Assembly (NCBI GenBank): GCA_026874595.1
Contig: CM049314.1
Coordinates: forward strand, 39,229,229 to 39,293,228
Direction: 5' to 3'
From: Sipunculus nudus
Lineage: Eukaryota; Annelida; Sipuncula; Golfingiida; Sipunculidae
Length of the DNA: 64,000 nucleotides
Shown: positions 1 to 8,969 of the stretch, piece by piece
How the letters are laid out: each line of letters starts with the position of its first letter
How positions within the stretch are numbered: position 1 is the stretch's first letter
Made by a program: the position numbers and the translations under genes
Notes under the pieces: model-generated
Database searches by the model: none
Seen by the model: only the letters and a program-made list of their open reading frames with translations
What the model was told of the DNA's origin: nothing

Positions 1-1800
1 TCGGAATTCCCGAGTGAGGCGATGCATCATGGTTGCAAATTTCTAAATACCCAAACACAATGTAAATGCGCTGTTTAGGCATTATGTACTCTACATTGTC
101 ATTCCATCATATATAAAATCTCTCTTCACGTTCCCACATTATTACCACCTGACGAAGAAACCTGTATGCATCGAAAGTTCGTTTGTTAATAAACAAGTTA
201 GTCTATCTAAAAGGCGTCACTTTTTATCTTTGCCTACTATATGTGTGTATGTATAAAGAACATACGAAGGGACATGGTTCGATTTGGGCAAATGATTTAT
301 TATTCAGTAAATCCATAAGATGTGTGCAAGCATCGAACCGTCAATGCATTAACTAATATTTAAAAAAAAACTCCAGTAATTAGCGGACACGTATGACATT
401 TGCTCTTTCCAGGTTCAAGACTTATCAACACGTAACTTAACAAACCAACCAAGTAAAGCTTAATAAAATTTTGTCTATGTAAACCATTTTGTATATGCTG
501 AGAAAATAAACCCGCTCAATATGTTTTATGGATGCTGCAGGATGCGAGGCCAAAATATGAGTGCCGTGTGTCACCAGAAATCGGTGACAATATGTACGGT
601 GTTTTGTATCATAGTTTAACGAAGTCTGTTCTCTATTGATATTGACGTGAAGCGTCATCCTAAAGCGTTGACAGGTCTGGATTGTATATAAATATTGTGT
701 ATTCTTGTATGAAATCCCATCGGCTATCAGCTGATTTATCTGTGTCACGCATCGTGTGTGGGTCGCCATGGTGACGCTAACAGTCAAACTAGGTCACATA
801 CATCCTTATATGGGACACTTGAGAAATAAGCCAATCAGAGAACCGGATCGCCGTATTGTGACGACGATTGTGACGTCAGAGTTCAGGGAGAGACGCTGGA
901 AGCTGCCTTCAGTTGGGTCTTGAAGCTTGAGGTGGCAGCACGCACGCACGGGAGTAGGAACATTGAAACGCCAGGAACGGCATAGAAGCAAGCTTCTACA
1001 TGAGGCAAAGACCCAGCTCATGAGAACTCAGCCGTGCTGCCGACAGAGCTTCGTATTGGCGATAAAGTGAGAGAGCGTTTGTCACCTGCCGGCCTAGTTC
1101 AGCTTGACCTAGAAACATAACCGCCGTAAGCCGTGAACCCATTGCTACACGAGCAAGGTCAAGAACTCTAAGCTCAACGTAAACAAAGGGCGCTATTGCA
1201 TTCATGTGATCGTAAACCTACCCGGGTCGCTGACGAGCAAGATCAGTTGAAGATCGCTAAACTCAGAAAGACTATATGCTGCTAACCATACGCTAGATTC
1301 TACACAAAACAGTAACCAGAGATCTCTGAAGGAACTGGACTTTATTGGTTTTTATACAAACCACGGACTCAGTAAATATCCTGTATTTTTAATGTGAAGG
1401 ACTGTCGTATTTACACATCAACGCACACACACATCTACATCTTTGTAAGTATTGTCTTGAATTATATTGTGAATTTAACCTGATGTCTCATAGTTTCTAT
1501 TGATCTGGGTGTATGATTGTCTGGTATTTTTATACACGTCCTTAAAAGAACCTGGAAATGTCACCTGTAATGACCGGGATCTAATTTCTTGATTAATGAA
1601 ATCAAGTGGCGAGCGTTAACCCATCCTATTGTTTTATAGGATATATCCGTTGTAAAGTTTTCACGTTAAGTTAGGGGTGACACCGTGCAATGTACTGTAT
1701 GGTTGGTACTAGAGATCTAGGTCACTTGGCCATGACATGTTAGAAATGGGGTATAGTATACTGAATGAGATGATGTTTGAAAGGTACAACTATAAGTGGT
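1..1800. other. no recognised gene; unique-looking sequence
   Basis: Short open frames on both strands have no recognisable domain. The part at about 800-1330 is richer in G+C than its surroundings and carries a CCAAT box and a CRE-like site. A possible splice donor, CTTTGTAAGT, lies near 1442. This could be the first exon of an unseen gene, but nothing confirms it. Confidence 0.3.
831..878. promoter_or_regulatory. CCAAT box and CRE-like palindrome
   Basis: The sequence shows CCAAT at 831-835 and a perfect TGACGTCA palindrome at 871-878. Both are known promoter elements in animals. Their spacing fits a promoter, but no start site or downstream coding exon is identified, so this is inference. 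Confidence 0.3.
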
Positions 1801-1857
1801 ATAGCCATGTTAGACTGTTTCTCTAAACCTTCGCTTCAAATACAGACTAACATTTAA

Positions 1858-1967
1858 CTATCTAAGAGTCGTCACTGATTCTCTTAACCTTTGCTTCAAA
1901 TACAGTGACGCCTCTTAGATAGAATAACTAGTTTATTAACACACACTGTGTTAATAAACTAGTTATT
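1858..1967. repeat. two adjacent hairpins (foldback repeat)
   Basis: Arms 1858-1877 and 1903-1922 are inverted repeats of 20 bp with one mismatch and a 25-nt loop. Immediately next, 1923-1943 and 1947-1967 form a perfect 21-bp inverted repeat with a 3-nt loop. A related single-copy segment lies at about 185-222. This looks like the terminus of a foldback element or a small MITE. Confidence 0.7.
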
Positions 1968-1970
1968 TTA

Positions 1971-2050
1971 GCTAACTGCCGATTGGATTCGAACCCATGA
2001 CCTAATATTGCCGGTTGCCTGCTCTATCCACTGAGCTACAGTAAATCCCC
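1971..2050 (-). repeat. tRNA-derived sequence (SINE head or tRNA pseudogene)
   Basis: On the minus strand the A box TAGCTCAGTGGATAGAGC and the B box GGTTCGAATCC are both good. The acceptor stem pairs poorly and the T stem has a mismatch, so a functional tRNA is unlikely. It abuts the foldback repeat, which suggests a composite element. Confidence 0.55.
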
Positions 2051-2212
2051 CACCCCTCTGAACATTTACACAATTTTATAGAAACTAGCAAAATGACGTC
2101 ACGGTATTGACGCAGAATGCTACTCCTACATGTGTCCGCACAGCGATTTTTCATGCAGAAGTCGGAATGGTGGCCTTATATGGTGTGAAGTAATCCAAAT
2201 ACAGTGAACCCT

Positions 2213-2290
2213 TGTTGTGTCGAACTCGGTTAAGTCGAATCAAGCATGTGACGAAGTCGAACGTGGGGACCCTGCAAAAAAAAGTGTCGA
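2213..2290. mobile_element. possible pogo/Tigger-like terminal repeat
   Basis: The stretch starts CAGTGAACCC and contains repeated GTCGAA motifs spaced as in the ends of pogo/Tigger-type DNA transposons. No matching opposite end was found nearby, so this is at best one end of a fragment. Confidence 0.3.
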
Positions 2291-2349
2291 AACACCGGAT
2301 GTGTTGAGGGGTTTTGTTAGCCATCAGTTAATATTCTATATCGAAATCA

Positions 2350-2575
2350 TGATTGGATAACAGTTATGCAGGGCCCGTCAATCATGACTGGGCCGTTATG
2401 ACCAGTCATAATCAATTAATACTGACCAGGCTCTCACTCACCAAACGCGATGGCTCTGTTGACGCTTTAATGCTTGGACAACAGTTGTGCACGGTCAAAA
2501 AATCACCACCACGGCCTCGATGACTAATTAATACCAGCAAGGATCTTACTCATCAAGCGAGATGGTTGACATACC
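2350..2575. repeat. imperfect tandem duplication, unit about 120 bp
   Basis: The segment at about 2352-2460 recurs diverged at about 2474-2572. Both share a GGA(T/C)AACAGTT start and an end reading CGAGATGG or CGCGATGG followed by TTGAC. Confidence 0.5.
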
Positions 2576-2729
2576 TAGTCCGTTGTTTACTTGTTGGGCC
2601 AATAAGTCACTCATGATCATGCCTTTCTTCTCCCGCCGACAAAGCATTAACAAGAAGTTAATCATCAACAAAACATAATCTAATACTTACCTTTAATGGG
2701 TCTAGGATAAACATACATGACCCTATATA

Positions 2730-2742
2730 AAGGGAGGAAGAT
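2730..2742 (+). promoter_or_regulatory. TATA-box-like site
   Basis: CTATATAAAGG is a close match to the TATA consensus. No coding exon follows; the downstream sequence runs into an (AT)n array. It may be the promoter of a decayed transposon. Confidence 0.2.
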
Positions 2743-2917
2743 AAGATCTATATCGGACCGACTATTATTTACCACACATTACGTTATATAGTATTACTGC
2801 TCCACTTTTATATTGTTCCTGTCCTGTCTGCAAGGTGTCGCGGCCTGCTAAGCGTAAGCTAGATGTAGAGACCATTGGGCATAAGAACGAAGCTAACGTG
2901 GTTTAACTCTGCTCGTG

Positions 2918-2920
<3 letters not shown>

Positions 2921-2980
<60 letters not shown>
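2921..2980. repeat. (AT)n microsatellite
   Basis: A pure dinucleotide array of 60 bp. The sequence to its right, starting CGAAGCACGGAGCGATT, is shared with the sequence right of the array at 17346, so array and flank were duplicated together. Confidence 0.95.
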
Positions 2981-2982
<2 letters not shown>

Positions 2983-3120
2983 GAAGCACGGAGCGATTAT
3001 TTAAACATCAGTGCCTGATTTGGAACCGGCAGTACAAAGGCCCTGAATTCATGAGAGTTAGTCATAAATAAGAAAAAACAAGTTACAAGACTTTCATATC
3101 AAGTCTGCAGGAATCCTAGC

Positions 3121-3861
3121 TTCAATCTCCATCTGTTACACCTAACAACGACCTCCCCGGGGAGAAGCGAAGGTTCCTAGCCTCCGTCAAGGGCTGAGGC
3201 CGAAGTGACGAGCATAGGCGGAATCGAGTATAGCTGTTCTGATGTAAAAGCCATTGGAAGTTTAATCAATCAACTGACCGGTGCTGGGCCACTTCCATTT
3301 TCTGGCCAGGAATACATATTCCCGGGATGTCAAAAAAAAGTTTCCTGGCCACCAGCAATATCTTAAATGCTTATTTAGATATTTATTCCTATTGTAGGTA
3401 TTGAGGTTACATCGTGTTCTCCACCAAACTATTTTCTTATTATGGATCTGATGTAAATTTATTACTCTTGATAAAATAGCTGTTATTATTTTGACCATTA
3501 ACATATTTTGTGGCATTTGGGCAAAGTTTAAGTTAAATATACAATACTCTTTAGTCATACATATTTTTGTATCAAAGCTTAATCTCCGTCGCTCAAAACA
3601 TGTCATGCCTTCAAACTTAATATTATTAACCCCGTGTCCATATTATGTATGCTTCGGAACACAATGTGCACGCCTCGTGTACATCGCCTCTTTCAAGTTT
3701 TAATTTATTATGGCACTCCAATTTGATTTGGCTCCTTGTTATATATAGGGAATACGGCCATGCAAAAATTCTAGGTCATCATAGCAGTGACTAACCCCTA
3801 TAATCCACACAAGATGATTGTTTTCGGTCGCAGTCTTTATTGCAAAAAGGTCTGAGTCTCT
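3121..3861 (-). pseudogene. C-type lectin copy 1, 3' half, broken
   Basis: This is the decayed 3' half of the lectin family found intact at 8970-11412 and 45561-48923. The last CTLD exon (about 3121-3361) still encodes EYVFLARKWKWPSTGQLID, but a TAA replaces the codon after LID. The first CTLD exon (about 3796-3861) keeps only its end, DLFAIKTATENNHLVWII. Its first part, including the conserved cysteines, was lost in a deletion of roughly 110 bp relative to 46281-46463, and the donor has drifted. The signal and Cys-rich exons are absent: the minisatellite at 4440 joins directly to sequence that lies upstream of the gene in the other copies. It cannot make a lectin. Confidence 0.8.
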
Positions 3862-4047
3862 TCGATACACATAAAGAACATGCATATTTTACTTGCAACT
3901 GTTTAGCCAATTTTTAATTTTATTCCTTTTTCTGTTTTTTGTAAGAATATTCTTGTTAACAAACTGGAGAAGAAATAAAATTATTGAGTGTCATATAATT
4001 GTTAACACATCAGAGCGGTCTCGCATAATCATAATCCCTACAAATAA

Positions 4048-4070
4048 TTATAATAATAATAATAATAATA

Positions 4071-4117
<47 letters not shown>
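4048..4117. repeat. (AAT)n/(ATT)n microsatellite
   Basis: Trinucleotide runs switch from AAT to ATT and fold on themselves. The equivalent intron position in the other lectin copies carries shorter (AAT)n runs, at 18655 and 46650. Confidence 0.9.
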
Positions 4118-4118
<1 letters not shown>

Positions 4119-4439
4119 ATCATAATGAGGTTAAAATTATATTTAAATAATTGATTATAATAATGGCAGAAAAAAAATCAAGTTGAACACTTTATATGTT
4201 AATATTATTATCATCATATCAGAACATGTATTTATATAAATAAATAATGAATAAATCTACTGTATACCAACCATAAACAATAATAATTAAAACCCTTCAA
4301 TGAGATAGGGTTCCCAGATTATTACGCCTTATAAGAAAAGGAATATATTCGGCATGAAATACACTGGCTACACACATATAACTCTATTTATATACATAGT
4401 CCGGTTAAACAGTCTCTTGAAGGCCAAAACCGGGGAAAA

Positions 4440-4770
4440 AAGGTCCCTGACTAACGGCACTGGACCCCGACATGCTACACTTAGCCCAGACTGGTGGTCC
4501 TGGTCCGCAACTGGAGGCACTGGACCCCGACTGGCGGCACTAGACTCCAACTGGTGACACTTGACTGCGACTGGCGGCACTTGACCCCGCCTGGGGCCTC
4601 TTGACCCCGACTCGAGGTTCTGGTCCTCGTCTCGCGGCAATAGTCTCAGACTGCTGGCACTGGACCCCGATTGGCGGCACTTGACCCTGACTTGCGGCAC
4701 TGGGCCGAGACGACTGACGGTACTGTTCCCCGACTGAAGGCAATGGTTTCCGACTAGAGCCGCTTGACTG
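4440..4770. repeat. 20-bp minisatellite in lectin copy 1
   Basis: About 16 diverged units of the form CTGGCGGCACTGGACCCCGA. The same family occurs at 7120, 7485, 13020, 19020, 24850 and 47525. Proline/valine-rich open frames across it are by-products of the repeat. Confidence 0.9.
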
Positions 4771-4789
4771 AATTGAAATTGAAATCAAC

Positions 4790-5870
4790 TTGTGCCACCA
4801 AAAATTACGTTATTTCCAGATACAGACACTATTTTTAACATTTATTTGCATCGGTAGAGGTTTTAACCTGAAGCACCTATGCTGATCACGATAGTTGCTA
4901 GGAATACACGTTTGGAAAAACACTTCTAAACAAAATTGAAATGTTATTTAAATTATGGAATTTTTCTGCCACGATATTAATCACATCAATATCGCTAAAA
5001 AAAGTTTAAAATCACACTTAATAAATCAATTCTGCATCCATTACAAAACAAACCAATAGACAGTCTTCTAATAAAATATATGGGTTGTTTAGCTTCAGCG
5101 CATATTTATATATTAATTACATATCTGCCTTCACACTGAATCATATATGTGCTTTCAGGGGACATTCTTTCAAATAATATATTTACAAAAGCTCCAAAAA
5201 TATGAATGACGTGTTATGTTATCACGTGTCTGGCACATTTAAATGGTAATACAAATTAAGTGTATACTTATAAGTTGACAATGATAGGTTATAAAAGGGT
5301 AAGTTAAGCTGTTGTTAATAAATAAAAGCTATCAATCTCTACAAAGAATTGCAGAATTATCATTCAAATAAATTAATTATTTATGAAACAACGGAATATA
5401 TCAAGTGCTGCCATTTATGTGTCAATTATTTATCTTCCTATTAATTAATCGTCCTCATTATAGAAAAAGTACACTTATGTACACTAATACTGAATATATT
5501 TTAAACAATGAATAAGTCGGCCTAGCAGGAAATGCTTGCTTTTAATTAAATCACTGGAAGCCGTAGAAGCAAAGGAAACCAGACATTAAGGCGAGGCTTT
5601 CTTGCGTTCAAACCCTGAAATAAAATTGAGTTCTTTGGAGTAGAGGCTAAGCACAAAACTAAAATCCGGGGATCGTGAGTTGGAATCTTAGCCGAATATA
5701 CATTTAATGGTTTCCAAAGGGTGAGCTTTCTACAAGGACATTGTATCACTCAGAAATGAGTGTTGGCCTTAGGGGAGTCATTTGTGCTATGGCTCATTTC
5801 GGGTGACGATTACACACCCAGGACCCGCAAGGGAGGTAAACCGCCTACAAAAGGGTAATTTGGATTAAAG
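4790..5870. repeat. duplicated upstream flank of lectin units
   Basis: This block matches 20870-22560 and, in part, 49160-50100; the inverted copy is at about 22990-23600. It shows the duplication unit includes more than 1 kb upstream of each lectin start. The part at 5540-5870 matches 22220-22560. On the plus strand it has weak tRNA-like A and B boxes (GAGTTGGAATCTT), so it may be an old SINE carried inside the unit. Confidence 0.6.
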
Positions 5871-5879
5871 CACGAAACG

Positions 5880-6950
5880 AGCTGTCACGCTTAAAAGGAA
5901 ATTGAATAAAAATTGTGCCTTTAGCTGTAACATACTAACGTTAACATTACGTTGTATGTTAGGATAGCTCTAATCTCAGATAACCTTTCTGGAAAGCATG
6001 AAGCACGTGTTACATCAATAACTGATTTATTTATAGAGAGAGAAATGAAGCATATACTGCCCGGGAGCGAACACGTATTAATGCATAAGGTCATTGATCT
6101 ATAATGTACCTATTTCATTTACTTTCTGTCAAATATTGCTGAAAAAGGAAAAATTATGTTTTCAGTGGTCTTGTAGCGGGGGAAAGGTTGTTTCCTTTTT
6201 ATCCCCAGGTATGTCGTCTTATCATAAGACCTATCACATATTTAAAACATGGAGATACAATTATACAAATCTATGAGAGCATTAGCAAGCTATCCTTTTG
6301 CATATGCCAAAAAAAGCAATTTAAATTATAAAACAATATCCTAAAAAACATTTGGTAAATAGCAAATCATTTTAATTTCTTCTTTTGCAGCATGGGTGCA
6401 ATAATAGCAAATGATAAAAGTAATAAAATAAATTATAAAATTTCTACTTACTGTAAACCAGTAAAGATATTTGATTTTAAACTACTTTTTTGTACATTCA
6501 TGCAATACAATAATGTTACGCCTGTTACCATACCCATTGCTGAGAAAAAAACAAAAGGTACTAAAAGTACCTCTAAACTAGGATAATTTTCTTCACTCCC
6601 TCGCACAAATTATGGAACATGTATATCTTTCATCGGAATTAATATTATGCTCAGTCGGCAAACTGTATTTTTCATAAGAAGTATTTTAAAACATCCGCTG
6701 TTTACAAACATTCAACAAGATCCAAAATGTCATGCGATGGATCTTGTCTAGCGGGCATGTATGCCATAGTTTGTTTTATTATGGCTTATTTCAATCTTGA
6801 GTGTAGCTGTATCTTTGTTTGTGTCAAAAGGAGAGTAGGTTAGCCAGACAGAGTCATTGCGTCGTGATACAAAAGGAGTATTCAATAAGGGTCAGAACCG
6901 CTTTGGCAGCGCTGTTTTGTTCCAAAACTATTCGGTATTTAGCGTGCTCA
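5880..6950. other. no recognised feature
   Basis: AT-rich sequence with short open frames lacking domains. A short segment near 6747 (TCTAGCGGGCATGT) recurs at about 7230. Nothing else is supported. Confidence 0.4.
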
Positions 6951-7119
6951 TGGATATAGATGAACGGATCAGGCAATTGTGAAAGATTTATATATATATA
7001 TATATATAAGAATATAGATACCATTCAAGATAAAAATGTATTTCAATGGGTCGCATACACATTATCTGTTCAGTCTTTGGGGCCCTGTGTATACAGGTGG
7101 GGTATGGTGTCAGGAGTTA

Positions 7120-7215
7120 GGTTCCAGTGTCGCCAGTTGCGGTCCAGTCCCACCAGGTTGGGACTAGTGCAAATTTCGGACACCAGTTCCGCCAGTTCGG
7201 GTCCAGTGCCCGGAA
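7120..7215. repeat. 20-bp minisatellite fragment
   Basis: A few diverged units of the lectin-intron minisatellite in opposite orientation to 4440. No lectin exon was seen next to it. Confidence 0.65.
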
Positions 7216-7479
7216 GTAAATCGTGTCTAGCGGGCATGTTTACCCTGGTATATTTATTTATTTATAGGTTTATTCTTTAGTTTACCCTTTTTCAAGGTTC
7301 TCCGGGACATGTTATGCTGGGGAAGCGGTGTATCGTTTCCACCCTATTTTGTGTTCAGCATCCTCTAGGATATCGATTCACTGGTACCAGCCATTGTATG
7401 AGACTCATGAATCGGAATATAGATGTGCATTCAAGGTAAAAGCGTAAGTAAAAGGGTCGCATACATAGCATCAATTCAG

Positions 7480-8190
7480 TCCGAGTGCCAGTGCCCCCAG
7501 TTTGGGTCTCATGCCGCCAGTCGGGGACCAGTGCCGCCAGTTGCAGTGCCGTCATTAGGGGTCTGGTACGTCTAGAGACTGTGTAACCCACCTCTTTATT
7601 TGACTAGAGTTTTATTGCGTTTTTGCGGCTAATCCATTTCATTTGGATTCTATCCATGGTCTTGTTAGGAATAACAAGCTCGGAACAATTTCCGATAAGT
7701 GGTTTTGAATTCTTTAATTTTGTGCTAATATTTACCTTGTTACTTAGCAACTGCCTTATCTTTGTTATATATCTGAGAGCCAATACACTGGGTGTGACAT
7801 CGAAACCAAAAGCAATTCCTCTTTACCACTTCAAACCATAGAAAGCTGGTCCGTAATTTGGAAAGGCGAATCTTTTTTCGAAAGTCCCCGATATGGGAAA
7901 ACGTTTACCTGCGATACTTAAGCAATTTTTATGACCACATTTTTATAGGAACGGTGCTTAGATACGCGACGATGGGGTCCCCGCTAGCTTTTTGGTAGAA
8001 CAAACGACTTTCAACAGGAAGGTTTCTGTTTATTTATATTTGTTAACTCTACAATGAAGCAACATCTCTCTACATTTTGTATTATCGGAACCGATGAATG
8101 ATGATATATCTAATGTAAAAAAAGAGTGCAATATCAATTTTATTCACAAAATATTTTACAGAAAAAAATATATCAATCATTAAGCAAGAA
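7480..8190. repeat. duplicated block matching 13050-13770
   Basis: It opens with minisatellite units (about 7485-7560) and shares the sequence around GTCTAGAGACTGTGTAAC and the AT-rich tail ending near 8190 with 13050-13770. It probably derives from a flank of a lost lectin copy. Confidence 0.65.
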
Positions 8191-8199
8191 AAAAAAGAA

Positions 8200-8269
8200 G
8201 AATATGAAATATGACTGATACTATAAGTGCAGCAATACCATACGTTCTTTTAGAAGAGTAGTCATGTCT

Positions 8270-8302
<33 letters not shown>

Positions 8303-8920
8303 CTTAAATATAGAGGTTTATACAAAATAATATATTTCAAGGCCCGTTTTTATTGTCAGGGTATTCTGAATGTCAATCATACGTGGATTTCTCCCTCCGA
8401 GACCTTTAGAGTCAAAATATATGAATCGCACTTCAACAGCATTGTTCGTTAGGCGTTCAGGCGTCGATATCATCAACCTGATTAATAAAGAAAATTCCGA
8501 TATTTCTTACATGTCAAAATCGATATCAAGGATTGTCCAAAACAGACACAAATAAAGCAATTAACAATGATTTAGTGGGTAAATATACATAGGCATAGAA
8601 AAGAAACGTGCTTTAATGTTTATAGCAGGAAACACAATGTTCTTCCATTTACAACACGACGAGAAGTCAGTGTATGTAGGCCCACTAAAGTAAATCTTGA
8701 GAAGAAATATTATACAAAACTAGGAACTAAAGGAAAAGACCATTCGGAAGAGACTGACTAAAGTACTTGTTACTTGTTTGCGCCATCGGAAGAACAGCAG
8801 TTTACAGTTAAGTATGTGAGCCTTTAATTATATATTTATATAAACTTGTATAATATATATAACTTTATATATAAATATATAAAATCATACCTATGTACAT
8901 ACGTATTATTCTTTCATTTT
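8200..8920. other. no gene; short (CA)n/(TA)n
   Basis: A (CA)n/(TA)n run lies at about 8271-8302. The rest is AT-rich sequence on the 3' side of the lectin gene that ends at 8970. Confidence 0.4.
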
Positions 8921-8921
8921 T

Positions 8922-8927
8922 TTTATT
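8922..8927 (-). terminator. AATAAA polyadenylation signal of lectin copy 2
   Basis: AATAAA on the minus strand lies about 43 nt past the stop at 8970-8972, in a suitable position for a short 3' UTR. Confidence 0.45.
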
Positions 8928-8969
8928 TTTAGGAGATGCTTTACAAAGGGCAGCTTAAGTTCCTACCTC

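Noticed and set aside
1971-2050. Functional tRNA gene
   Set aside because: The promoter boxes are good but the acceptor stem does not pair, so it is treated as a tRNA-derived repeat.
3893-4150. Open frame with poly-Asn and poly-Tyr
   Set aside because: It is produced by the (AAT)n/(ATT)n microsatellite and has no other support.
4368-4788. Overlapping Pro/Val/Ser-rich open frames
   Set aside because: They are translations of the 20-bp minisatellite; the same pattern appears over every array of the family.
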